Assembly: GCF_030410395.1 (NCBI RefSeq)
Contig: NZ_JAUHHF010000003.1
Location: 186,001-250,000, forward strand
DNA from: Zwartia panacis
GTDB lineage: Bacteria; Pseudomonadota; Gammaproteobacteria; Burkholderiales; Burkholderiaceae_B
Direction: 5' to 3'
DNA length: 64,000 bases
Positions 34,406-42,717 of the stretch are shown piece by piece (within the stretch, counting starts at the first letter, position 1; each line of letters begins with the position of its first letter). The translations under genes were made by a program, and so were the position numbers. The notes under the pieces were generated by a model. It searched no databases, was not told the DNA's origin, and worked only from the letters and a program-made list of their open reading frames with translations.

Positions 34406-35337
34406 CCCGTATCGTGACCGTCGGGGCTGCTCAGCTCGGCCCGATTCAACGCGCGCATTCGCGCAAAGAAGTGGTGGCGCGTCTAATCACTCTTTTAGAG
34501 CAAGGTGCGCGCCATGGCTGCGATCTGGTTGTTTTTCCAGAGCTTGCGCTGACGACATTTTTCCCGCGCTGGTACATGGAGTCGCAGGCCGAACTTGATG
34601 CGTACTTCGAGGCGCAAATGCCCGGCCCCGAGACACAAGCTCTTTTTGATGTCGCGCGCAAACTTAAAGTCGGCTTTTATCTCGGCTATGCAGAGCTCAC
34701 AGAAGAACAAGGTCGCACACGTCGTTTCAACACCTCCATTCTGGTCGATCAGACAGGTACGATCGTCGGCAAATACCGCAAAATTCATTTGCCTGGTCAC
34801 GCCGAGCACGAGCCTTGGAGACAGTTTCAACACCTCGAGAAACGCTACTTCGAAACCGGCAATCTGGGCTTTCCTGTTTTCCGCGCGTTTGGCGGGATTA
34901 TCGGCATGGCGATCTGTAATGACCGCCGCTGGCCTGAAACCTATCGCGTGATGGGTCTACAGGGTGTTGAGATGATTTTGATCGGCTACAACACGCCCGT
35001 ACACAATCCGCCGGCACCTGAACACGACAACCTTTCCCATTTCCATAACGAGCTTGTGATGCAGGCAGGCGCGTATCAAAACGGCTCCTGGATTATTGGC
35101 GTGGGCAAAGGCGGCTGTGAAGAAGGCGTCGATCAAATCGGCAACTCCATCATCGTCGCCCCATCAGGCGAGATCGTCGGCGCTTGCAGCACCCTCGGTG
35201 ACGAGTTGGCGATCGCGCGCTGCGATCTGGATCTGACCTTGTCTTATAAAAACTCGGTGTTCAATTTCGCCAAGCACAGAGAGCCACACGCTTACGGCAT
35301 GATTGTCGAACGCAAGGGCGCGATCATCGAGGTTTAG
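34402..35337 (+). CDS. N-carbamoyl-D-amino acid hydrolase (D-carbamoylase)
   Basis: This 311-aa nitrilase-superfamily enzyme releases D-amino acids, CO2 and ammonia from N-carbamoyl-D-amino acids. The catalytic triad is at the same numbers as in the Agrobacterium enzyme: E47 (FPELALTTFFPRW), K127 (KYRKIHLPGH) and C172 (ICNDRRWPE). Long shared stretches such as QHLEKRYFETGNLGFPV and YNTPVHNPPAPEHD make the call firm. It follows the L-type amidase by ATGA overlap and precedes an MFS gene by 7 bases. With the hydantoinase it would complete a hydantoin-to-D-amino-acid route. Confidence 0.93.
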   Translation: MTRIVTVGAAQLGPIQRAHSRKEVVARLITLLEQGARHGCDLVVFPELALTTFFPRWYMESQAELDAYFEAQMPGPETQALFDVARKLKVGFYLGYAELTEEQGRTRRFNTSILVDQTGTIVGKYRKIHLPGHAEHEPWRQFQHLEKRYFETGNLGFPVFRAFGGIIGMAICNDRRWPETYRVMGLQGVEMILIGYNTPVHNPPAPEHDNLSHFHNELVMQAGAYQNGSWIIGVGKGGCEEGVDQIGNSIIVAPSGEIVGACSTLGDELAIARCDLDLTLSYKNSVFNFAKHREPHAYGMIVERKGAIIEV

Positions 35338-35344
35338 TTTTTTA

Positions 35345-36559
35345 ATGTTCAAAGTCGGCGCTCTGCGCCACCGAAATTTTCGGATACTCTGGATCGCCAC
35401 GCTGCTGTCCTCGACAGCACGCTGGGCCGATCTTGTCGTGGTGGGTTGGTTGACGCTTGTGTTGACCGACTCTCCCCTAATGGTCGGGATCGTCACGGGC
35501 TGCAAAATGGCCGGCTATTTGCTCGCACCCATGATGGGCGTACTGGCCGACCGCATGGATCGACGCAAGCTCCTCATCATGGCCTCACTGATCAGCGGTG
35601 GCGTGACACTCACCATGCTGGTGCTGTTGCTGACCGACTCATTGAGCATCGGCCATCTGATTGTCCTGTCACTCATCAGCAGTCTTACGTGGGCACTCGA
35701 TCACCCGACGCGCCAAGCCTTTACTCCGGACCTCGTGGGCAAAGACGATCTCACCAATGCCGTCGCGATGAATGCGGTGGCGACAGAAATGACTGTGGTC
35801 ATCGGACCCGCTTTTGGCGGTCTCTTGATCCCCGCTTTTGGTATGAGCGGCGCCTACGCTTTGATCGCATTCATCTATTTATTGGATCTTGGCGCACTGC
35901 TGCGTCTAAAACATGCCAAGCATCCGATCGAGCAAGCACCTCCCCGCAAGCACGAACCGCCTCTTAAAAGTCTGATTGCAGGCTTTCATTATGCGTGGAG
36001 TCACCAGACTGTCTTCGTGCTGCTTCTGATCGCTTTCATGCTCAATTTTTTTGTCGCGCCCTATCGCTACTCCTTTCTGCCTCTGTTTTCCCGCTACGTA
36101 TTGGATGCGGGTCCAACTGGCTACGGCATGTTGACCGCGACAGCAGGACTCGGCGCATTGACAGCAGGATTATTGGTCGTCTCCTTGGGCAACTTCAAAC
36201 GTCGCGGGTTGTTTGTGGTCATAGGCGGCTTACTCTGGCCGGCCACTCTATTCATGTTTTCCCTCTCAGACTCTTACTACCTGTCTTTGGGCATTGTGTT
36301 TTTTGCAGGCCTGGCTCAAGCCATCACCTGGACATTGATCGCCACCCTAATCCTGAGCAACACCGCCCCAGAAATGCGCGGCCGAGTCATGGGGCTACGA
36401 ACCGGTGTTGTCATCAGCCTGCCATTTGGCAATCTTTTCGCCGGTGCCGTGGCGGAAAGATTCGGCGTCCAAATCGCGCTGGGCGCCTACGGCATTTGCG
36501 CCGCCGCACTGATGGTTTGGATTATTCTGAAAGTGCCTGCTTTGCGAAAATTACAGTAG
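35345..36559 (+). CDS. MFS transporter
   Basis: This 404-aa major-facilitator protein has about twelve spans. The loop 2-3 motif is GVLADRMDRRKLL near residue 67, and the fold resembles EntS-type exporters (LDHPTRQAFTPDLVGKDDLTNAV). The start is the ATG 7 bases after the D-carbamoylase gene, the last of this operon. It may export or import the amino acids or carbamoyl compounds handled by the enzymes upstream; direction is not visible. Confidence 0.87.
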   Translation: MFKVGALRHRNFRILWIATLLSSTARWADLVVVGWLTLVLTDSPLMVGIVTGCKMAGYLLAPMMGVLADRMDRRKLLIMASLISGGVTLTMLVLLLTDSLSIGHLIVLSLISSLTWALDHPTRQAFTPDLVGKDDLTNAVAMNAVATEMTVVIGPAFGGLLIPAFGMSGAYALIAFIYLLDLGALLRLKHAKHPIEQAPPRKHEPPLKSLIAGFHYAWSHQTVFVLLLIAFMLNFFVAPYRYSFLPLFSRYVLDAGPTGYGMLTATAGLGALTAGLLVVSLGNFKRRGLFVVIGGLLWPATLFMFSLSDSYYLSLGIVFFAGLAQAITWTLIATLILSNTAPEMRGRVMGLRTGVVISLPFGNLFAGAVAERFGVQIALGAYGICAAALMVWIILKVPALRKLQ

Positions 36560-36567
36560 CCGGGCCG

Positions 36568-36586
36568 TTATAACAATTGTTATAAT
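36568..36586 (+). promoter_or_regulatory. Palindromic operator over -10 of the toxin-antitoxin operon
   Basis: TTATAACAATTGTTATAA (36568-36585) is a perfect 18-bp palindrome. Its right end forms TATAAT (36581-36586), a perfect -10. Binding here by the antitoxin would block transcription, the usual autoregulation of such pairs. No good -35 is visible. An AAGGA ribosome site lies downstream. Confidence 0.7.
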
Positions 36587-36608
36587 TTCCTTTCGATAAG
36601 GATTCCTC

Positions 36609-36836
36609 ATGACAACCACGCTTAAATTGACCAACATAGGCAACTCAGTCGGTGTCATCCTGCCTAAAGAGATATTAACCAGGCTAAGGGTGGAAAAAGG
36701 TGACTCCCTTTACGCCATTGAAACGCCCACAGGAATTGAATTAACAGCCTACCGGCCTGACTTTGCATCACAAATGGATGCCGCCGAGCAGATCATGCGC
36801 GACAACCGAGATGTTTTAAGGAAGCTTGCTAAATAA
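36609..36836 (+). CDS. AbrB/MazE-type antitoxin
   Basis: This 75-aa protein has the swapped-hairpin AbrB/MazE DNA-binding motif LTNIGNSVGVILPKEIL, followed by VEKGDSLYAIETPTGIEL. The C-terminal tail (FASQMDAAEQIMRDNRDVL) is the expected toxin-binding part. It probably binds the palindrome upstream and neutralises the Doc toxin encoded next, whose ATG overlaps its TAA by one base. Confidence 0.85.
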   Translation: MTTTLKLTNIGNSVGVILPKEILTRLRVEKGDSLYAIETPTGIELTAYRPDFASQMDAAEQIMRDNRDVLRKLAK

Positions 36837-37255
36837 TGCACGCGCCTGTTTGGATTTTGCCTGAAGTGGTCCTAGCCATTCATAAACGACAGTTGGCGGA
36901 GCACGGGGGTTCAGAGGGAGTCAGGGACTTGGGACTGCTGGACTCTGCACTTGCACGCGCACAAAATTTATTTGTTTACTCTAACGGTGAGGCCAACCTG
37001 CCGCGATTAGCTGCGGCTTATGCCTTTGGCATCGCAAGAAATCATCCCTTCGTCGATGGAAACAAGCGAACTGCTTTCGTGATTTGCATACTATTTTTAA
37101 AACTGAATGGGTGCACGATTGAAGCAACTCAAGAGCAACTTTATGAAATATTCATATCTCTCGCCAACGGTAGTCTGACTGAAGATGAGCTCTGGCGCTG
37201 GATAGAAGGTGCTGTAATCAGTACCAAAAAAATAGTTTTACACGAACCAAATTAA
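36836..37255 (+). CDS. doc: Doc-type toxin (Fic/Doc family)
   Basis: This 139-aa death-on-curing family protein has the active-site motif HPFVDGNKRTA (H70, D74), as in phage P1 Doc, which phosphorylates EF-Tu. The N-terminal part VWILPEVVLAIHKRQLAEHGG matches the Doc opening. It is full length for the family, so likely active, and is translationally coupled to the antitoxin gene. Transfer together with its antitoxin is common, but no mobile element is seen here. Confidence 0.88.
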   Translation: MHAPVWILPEVVLAIHKRQLAEHGGSEGVRDLGLLDSALARAQNLFVYSNGEANLPRLAAAYAFGIARNHPFVDGNKRTAFVICILFLKLNGCTIEATQEQLYEIFISLANGSLTEDELWRWIEGAVISTKKIVLHEPN

Positions 37256-37298
37256 ATTTTTTACTTTTACATCAAATCATAACGACTAGGGCAAAAAA

Positions 37299-38276
37299 AT
37301 GAAGTCATATTGGATGCAAACAGTTGGCAACAAGACTGTGTTGGAGATGCGTGATATTGAGCGCCCCGCACCAGGTCCACTACAAGTGCTCGTGCGGCTG
37401 CACGCGGCCAGCTTGAATCGCGGTGAATTCGTCATCGGCCATGGTCTGCACAAAGGTGGCCAGGCGAGCGCAATTGGCATGGAAGGTGCCGGTGTGATCG
37501 AAGCACTCGGATCGGAAGTCAAAGGCCTTAAAGTCGGCGATAAGGTCATGGGTCGCTGCCGTGGCGCCTTTGCTGAGTACGCAGCCATGGACGCAGTCGA
37601 AGCCATGCTCATCCCCGCGACCTTGAGCTTTGAACAAGCTGCCAGCGTCCCGCTCACATTTCTCGTCGTTCACGACATGCTCTCTCTCCAAGGCAAACTC
37701 CAGCCCAATGAGTGGCTGCTTATTCACGGCGTGTCCTCAGGCGTCGGAGTCGCTGCCTTGCAAACTGCCAAAGCCATGGGCGCCAAGGTCATCGGCACCT
37801 CTGGTTCGCCAGAAAAACTCGCCCGACTCAAGGAGCACGGCCTAGATGTCCCACTGTGTCTCAGAGGTTCGGGCTTCGAGGAAACTGTGATGAAGGTCAC
37901 CGAAGGTAAAGGCGCCAATCTCGTCGTTGATACTGTCGGCGGTTCTGTCTTTGCTGAAAGCATTCGCTGCATGGCCTTTGAAGGTCGCTTCGCGATGGTG
38001 GGCTACGTCGATGGCGTATTGTCAGCTGAGCTCGACTTGCTCGCACTGCATTCCAAGCGCTTGCGGCTCTTCGGTGTCTCCAACAAACTTCGCTCACCTG
38101 CCCAACGCGCAGAGTTCTTGCCAGAATTCAAAGCCGAAGTCATTCCTGCTATTGCTGATGGTCGCATCAAACCACTCGTCGATCAGGCGTTCGCATTTGA
38201 CCAGCTTGAGCAAGCAAAAGAAATGATGGAAACCAACAAACACGTTGGCAAGATCGTGTTGCGCATGCCTGTTTAA
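37299..38276 (+). CDS. Quinone-oxidoreductase-like MDR family protein
   Basis: This 325-aa medium-chain reductase has the catalytic fold GEFVIGHGLHKGGQASAIGMEGAG and the NADPH loop HGVSSGVGVAALQTAKAMGA near residue 144. No structural zinc cysteines are present, as in zeta-crystallin/quinone reductases. AGGG is 7 bases before the ATG. It stands alone between the toxin gene and the lipoprotein gene. Substrate unknown. Confidence 0.87.
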   Translation: MKSYWMQTVGNKTVLEMRDIERPAPGPLQVLVRLHAASLNRGEFVIGHGLHKGGQASAIGMEGAGVIEALGSEVKGLKVGDKVMGRCRGAFAEYAAMDAVEAMLIPATLSFEQAASVPLTFLVVHDMLSLQGKLQPNEWLLIHGVSSGVGVAALQTAKAMGAKVIGTSGSPEKLARLKEHGLDVPLCLRGSGFEETVMKVTEGKGANLVVDTVGGSVFAESIRCMAFEGRFAMVGYVDGVLSAELDLLALHSKRLRLFGVSNKLRSPAQRAEFLPEFKAEVIPAIADGRIKPLVDQAFAFDQLEQAKEMMETNKHVGKIVLRMPV

Positions 38277-38299
38277 GTCTTTTGAGGTCTCCATACTCG

Positions 38300-38328
38300 T
38301 TGACTAAAGCTCGTCAAACGCTTACAAC
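38300..38328 (+). promoter_or_regulatory. Possible sigma70 promoter for the lipoprotein hydrolase gene
   Basis: TTGACT (38300-38305) is followed by TACAAC (38323-38328) with a 17-base spacer. It lies 58 bases before the ATG. The -35 matches 5 of 6 and the -10 matches 4 of 6 consensus positions. Confidence 0.4.
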
Positions 38329-38385
38329 GAATATGCTACCCGCGGCGATAGATCTTGGGAGCAACACATCCACGCTGGAGACATC

Positions 38386-39477
38386 ATGCAAACCCTTTCT
38401 ATTCCTCTAATTAGCCGTTTTTTTGCCTATGTAATCACCGGGCTAGCCCTGGTGACGCTCGCCGGTTGCGCCACACAAACTGGCTCATACGGACCTAAAA
38501 TTTCTGTCGCTGCGAACGAACAAATCGTGACAGAGGAGTTCATGGTACCCAGCGGCGATCCAGGGATCAGCCTATACGTTCGTAACAAACGCCTGAAATC
38601 TACGACAAGTTTCAGCAAAGACAATGTCGTGCTTTTCGTGCATGGTGCAACCTATCCGTCTGAAACTGGCTTTGATCTTCGTCTAGATGGGTTGTCATGG
38701 ATGGATGTCATGGCGCAGCAAGGTTATGACGTGTACATGGTGGACATTCGGGGGTATGGAAAATCAACACGCCCTGCCATCATGGATCAACCCGCTTCCC
38801 AAAACAAACCTTTCGCCGACTCTGATACAGCCGCGAAAGATTACGCCGCCGCAGCCGATTGGGTGCGAAATCGCCGGGGAATCGATAAACTGAACGTGGT
38901 CGGTCACTCGTGGGGCACCGTCATCACTGCACTTTACACGACGCGCCATGCAGATAAAGTCAATCGCCTGGTTCTGTTTGCCCCTGTCTGGCTGCGTAAA
39001 ACAGCCTCACTGACCGATTCGGGCGGTGCGTTAGGCGCCTATCGCACAGTCACAATCGACGCCGCGCGCAAACGGAAAGAGACAGGACTTAAACCCGGTC
39101 AAAATCCACAGCCTCAAGCTTGGTTCGAGGCATGGGCCGCTGCGACGTTTGAAAGCGATCCTGTCGGCAAAAATGCCAATCCAAAATATGTTCGTGCCCC
39201 AAATGGCAGCGTGCAGGATAGCCGTTTGTACTGGAGCGCTGGAAAACCTGTTTATGACCCAAAGCTTATTACGGTCCCAACCTTGCTGATTTTGGCCGAA
39301 TGGGATGCTGATACGCCTCCATACATGGCCGAGACACTTTTCCCTCTTCTCACAAATTCCAAAAACAAAAAACTCGTCATACTCGGTGAAGGCACCCACG
39401 GAATCATGAATGAAATTGAGAGATTCAGTCTATTCAATGAGGTAGATCGTTTCTATAAGGATGGTCAAGCTAAGTAA
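38386..39477 (+). CDS. Alpha/beta hydrolase lipoprotein
   Basis: This 363-aa protein has a lipoprotein signal (VTLAGC, Cys28), so it is anchored to a membrane by lipid. The hydrolase triad is visible: the nucleophile in VVGHSWGTV (S175), an Asp in LAEWDADTPP, and the His in GEGTHGIMNE. The oxyanion segment is LFVHGATYPSE. Substrate unknown; esterase or lipase activity is likely. GGAG precedes the ATG and a strong terminator follows. Confidence 0.85.
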   Translation: MQTLSIPLISRFFAYVITGLALVTLAGCATQTGSYGPKISVAANEQIVTEEFMVPSGDPGISLYVRNKRLKSTTSFSKDNVVLFVHGATYPSETGFDLRLDGLSWMDVMAQQGYDVYMVDIRGYGKSTRPAIMDQPASQNKPFADSDTAAKDYAAAADWVRNRRGIDKLNVVGHSWGTVITALYTTRHADKVNRLVLFAPVWLRKTASLTDSGGALGAYRTVTIDAARKRKETGLKPGQNPQPQAWFEAWAAATFESDPVGKNANPKYVRAPNGSVQDSRLYWSAGKPVYDPKLITVPTLLILAEWDADTPPYMAETLFPLLTNSKNKKLVILGEGTHGIMNEIERFSLFNEVDRFYKDGQAK

Positions 39478-39515
39478 CTGAATTCACACTCGATTCATAC
39501 GCAATTCATAGGATC

Positions 39516-39552
39516 AAAAAAAGCGCCATACTGAAAAAATGGCGCTTTTTTT
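39516..39552. terminator. Bidirectional intrinsic terminator
   Basis: AAAAAAAGCGCCAT pairs with ATGGCGCTTTTTTT across a 9-base loop. Runs of A and T flank the GC stem on both sides, so it ends both the lipoprotein gene and the convergent Bug receptor gene. Confidence 0.9.
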
Positions 39553-39571
39553 CCTTCAAGAACACGACTCT

Positions 39572-40534
39572 CTATTCAAGCACGATATTCGCGTCCTTGA
39601 TTACCTTGGACCATGCTGCAGTGTCGTCCGCCATACGTTTCACGAAATCTGCGGGTGTCCCACCTACTGCGTCAATACCCATCCCGGCAAGTTGTTCACG
39701 AATCTTAGGATTATTAGCTGCGACATTAAACGCAGCATTCAGCTTTTCAACTATCGGGGCAGGTAATCCTGCAGGTCCAAGCACGCCAAACCAGGTCAAG
39801 GATACAAACCCTGGAAGTTGTTCAGAAATCGCAGGTAATTCAGGTACGAGCGGAGAACGTTCAGCGGAAGAAACGCCTAAAGCACGAACTTTGCCATCAC
39901 GGACGTGTGGATATCCGGCTGAAAAGCTATCAAAAATCACATCTAGACGCCCCGCAATCAAATCAGGCACTGCCAGTGCTGTACCTTTATATGGGACGTG
40001 AGTCATCTTCGTGCCAGACAGAGCCTGAAAGCGCTCGCCGGACAAATGAGGAATCCCGCCAATACCCGCCGAACCGAAATTCAGTTTGCCAGGATTGGCT
40101 TTAGCCATCGCAATAAACTCCGACACAGACTTCGCAGGTGACGACAAAGGCACAATCATGATCGAAGGCGAGTGCACAAGGTAGATGATCGGCGTAAAAC
40201 TCTTCACTGGTGAATAGGGTGTCTTAGGGTTGAGCAGTGGCCCGATGACGTGCGTACTATTTGTCGTCATCAAAAGCGTGTAACCATCAGGCTCGGCTTT
40301 CGAGGCAAGGTCTGCGCCAATCATGCCTGCGGCGCCAGCCCGATTTTCAATGACGATTGGTTGACCGAGCTGCTGCGAGACTTCCTGAACAAACACTCGG
40401 GCAACGTTATCCGTCCCTCCAGCAGGCGGAAAAGGCACGATTAACTTGATCGGGCGATTTGGATATCCTTGGGCGAACGACACGGACGTTAATGTCGAAA
40501 GTACCGTGAGAATAGAGATTAAAAAATATTTCAT
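39572..40534 (-). CDS. Bug/TctC-family periplasmic receptor 2
   Basis: This 320-aa receptor has a signal peptide (LISILTVLSTLTSVSFAQ) and the opening YPNRPIKLIVPFPPAGGTD. Bug marks include VIENRAGAAGMIGAD and THVPYKGTALAVPDL. The second of two in-frame ATGs was chosen since AAGAG is then suitably spaced. It is divergent from the branched-chain aminotransferase gene, and no membrane partner is nearby. Confidence 0.9.
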   Translation of the reverse strand: MKYFLISILTVLSTLTSVSFAQGYPNRPIKLIVPFPPAGGTDNVARVFVQEVSQQLGQPIVIENRAGAAGMIGADLASKAEPDGYTLLMTTNSTHVIGPLLNPKTPYSPVKSFTPIIYLVHSPSIMIVPLSSPAKSVSEFIAMAKANPGKLNFGSAGIGGIPHLSGERFQALSGTKMTHVPYKGTALAVPDLIAGRLDVIFDSFSAGYPHVRDGKVRALGVSSAERSPLVPELPAISEQLPGFVSLTWFGVLGPAGLPAPIVEKLNAAFNVAANNPKIREQLAGMGIDAVGGTPADFVKRMADDTAAWSKVIKDANIVLE

Positions 40535-40637
40535 GAGCATCTCTTTGAGTGGTTCATTTTATTGAAGGGCTGCACGTTGAACAGAAGCAATGTAAATTCC
40601 GGGAATGTGAAAAATTTACAGGGAACGAACTCTCGCC

Positions 40638-41735
40638 ATGCCAGCATCTACGACCGCGCAGTTTCATCTCACCCGCGCCACATCGCCTGCCCCCATTCTG
40701 ACACGTCAGAACATTCTCAACAATCCAGGGTTTGGAAAACACCATTCTGATCATATGGTGGCGATAGACTGGGATGTACACCAAGGGTGGTATGACCATC
40801 GAGTCGTTCCTTATGCACCGCTTACTTTAGATCCTGCCTCACTCGTATTGCACTATGCGCAAGCAGTTTTCGAAGGGCTGAAAGCCTACCGGCATCCGGA
40901 TGGCTCGATCTGGACGTTCAGACCTGAAATCAACGCACAACGCTTGATCAACAGCGCCGAACGCCTTGGATTACCTGAGCTTCCCAAGGAACTGTTTGTT
41001 CAATCCCTAAAAGAACTTGTTCAAGCCGATCGCGATTGGGTACCAAGCGCGCCAGAAAGCAGTCTTTATCTTCGTCCCTTCATGATCGCGAATGAAGCAT
41101 TCCTGGGTGTCCGCGGAGCGGATCAGGTCGCCTACTACGTCATCGGCAGTCCAGCGGGACCATATTTCGCAAGCGGAGTCACGCCAGTTCCTATTTGGGT
41201 ATCGACGCAACGCACTCGAGCCGCAAGAGGCGGCACAGGCTATGCGAAATGCGCTGGCAACTATGCGGGCTCTCTTGCTCCACTCAAGGAAGCGCGCCGC
41301 AACGGCTGCCCTCAGGTTCTGTTTCTGGACGCCGAACACGGCGAATACCTCGAGGAACTGGGTGGAATGAACATTTTTGTCGTACAAAAAAATGGAACTT
41401 TAGTCACACCCTCACTTTCCGACAGTATCTTGCCCGGCGTCACCAGAGCAAGCGTCATTGAGCTGGCCCGCGCCAATGGTCACCACGTCGAAGAGCGTCC
41501 CATCAGCATCAACGAGGTGCGGGATGGCCTGTCCTCTGGACAGATCACTGAAATGTTCGCCTGCGGCACTGCAGCACTTATTTTTCCAATCAGTGTATTA
41601 AAAAGCGAACTCTTTTCCTATGGCAACGAATCACAGGTAGCAGGCCCGGTGACATTGAGTCTGCGTAAACATCTCACTGACATCCAGCATGGATTAGCCC
41701 CCGATACTAGAAAATGGATGGTCAGGTTAGTTTGA
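40638..41735 (+). CDS. ilvE: Branched-chain amino acid aminotransferase
   Basis: This 365-aa fold-type IV PLP enzyme transfers the amino group between branched-chain amino acids and 2-oxoglutarate. The Schiff-base lysine is in TGYAKCAGNYAGS (K204). LHYAQAVFEGLKAYRHPDG and LEELGGMNIFVV are class IV signatures. The length fits the longer, eukaryote-like BCAT group rather than the roughly 309-aa E. coli type. No other ilv genes are near. Its 3' end nearly meets the convergent THI5-like gene. Confidence 0.9.
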   Translation: MPASTTAQFHLTRATSPAPILTRQNILNNPGFGKHHSDHMVAIDWDVHQGWYDHRVVPYAPLTLDPASLVLHYAQAVFEGLKAYRHPDGSIWTFRPEINAQRLINSAERLGLPELPKELFVQSLKELVQADRDWVPSAPESSLYLRPFMIANEAFLGVRGADQVAYYVIGSPAGPYFASGVTPVPIWVSTQRTRAARGGTGYAKCAGNYAGSLAPLKEARRNGCPQVLFLDAEHGEYLEELGGMNIFVVQKNGTLVTPSLSDSILPGVTRASVIELARANGHHVEERPISINEVRDGLSSGQITEMFACGTAALIFPISVLKSELFSYGNESQVAGPVTLSLRKHLTDIQHGLAPDTRKWMVRLV

Positions 41736-41743
41736 TCGACGCA

Positions 41744-42640
41744 CTACTCTTGAGAAAATGCAGCAATACAATCCTCGTAGGCAGGATCGCTGGAGATAAA
41801 ACCACCGTTTCTCATACTGAGTTTCAATCGATCATATCCAACCCGCGTGACTGTTTTTTTGCAAAACCACAGACCCGCTTTTTTGTAGCGCTCCATTGCC
41901 TGGACCAAAATATCGGGCGCGACATGGGGATAAAAAGGTGTGATTAACGCCGCGAGCTCTTGCCCGGAATGTTGGGCAATCCAAGGACCCATTTTTTCAA
42001 TTGCCCGAATCATCGCCTCAAACGCTGCCTGCTTCTGAGCGATGATTTTTCTTGTGGAAATAAAAGTCGTGTAGGCAGTTGGGCCGCGACTATTCGCAGC
42101 GTGGAGCACCTGCCCCGCACCGGAGGCAACAGTCTGCGAAACAAATGGTTCGAAATATTGTGCGTAGTCAATCTCTCCGGCCTTCAACGCCTCAAGATTC
42201 TGTCCCATTGAGTTTTTCTCATTCACGATCAGCGAGCTGATTGAAATACCCTCGTCGCGCAAATCCTGTTGCAAGCATAGCCAAGGCGTTGGAACTTCCG
42301 TCACCACTCCAATTCTTTTACCCACGAGATCGGTCAGACGAAATGATGATTGTCCGGGTCGACCAACGATAAAAAACGGATCCTTGCCAACCACTTCACA
42401 AAAGGACAACAGCGCATTCTCCGAGTCTGGTTCCTGATCACGCTGTTTGATCACACGCAAAGGCCCACCCCAGACCACGTCAATACTTCCTGCCAACATG
42501 TCCGCTATCCCACTTCCTGGAGAGGGGGAATCGATCAACTCAATTTCAATACCTTCTTGCTTAAATAAACCAGAGGCGTACGTAGCATAGAAGGGAGCAT
42601 AAAAAACAGCCCTGAAATTTTCAGCAAGTTTGATTTTCAT
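41744..42640 (-). CDS. NMT1/THI5-like solute-binding-fold protein without signal peptide
   Basis: This 298-aa protein has the SsuA/THI5-like fold, with FYAPFYATYASGLFKQEGIEIE near the start in two parts, IADMLAGSIDVVWGGP, and GKRIGVVTEVPTPW. Relatives are periplasmic receptors for nitrate, sulfonates or thiamine pyrimidines, or cytosolic pyrimidine synthases. It lacks any signal peptide, and the CCCFC motif of THI5 enzymes is not seen, so its location and role are open. No ABC permease is adjacent. It is divergent from a PuuE-like deacetylase gene. Confidence 0.75.
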   Translation of the reverse strand: MKIKLAENFRAVFYAPFYATYASGLFKQEGIEIELIDSPSPGSGIADMLAGSIDVVWGGPLRVIKQRDQEPDSENALLSFCEVVGKDPFFIVGRPGQSSFRLTDLVGKRIGVVTEVPTPWLCLQQDLRDEGISISSLIVNEKNSMGQNLEALKAGEIDYAQYFEPFVSQTVASGAGQVLHAANSRGPTAYTTFISTRKIIAQKQAAFEAMIRAIEKMGPWIAQHSGQELAALITPFYPHVAPDILVQAMERYKKAGLWFCKKTVTRVGYDRLKLSMRNGGFISSDPAYEDCIAAFSQE

Positions 42641-42717
42641 GGATATTCCGATGGATTTGGAGATACTATCAACGCGATTACATCACTTTTTCAAGTTCTT
42701 TTGGGAGCACGGTTCAG

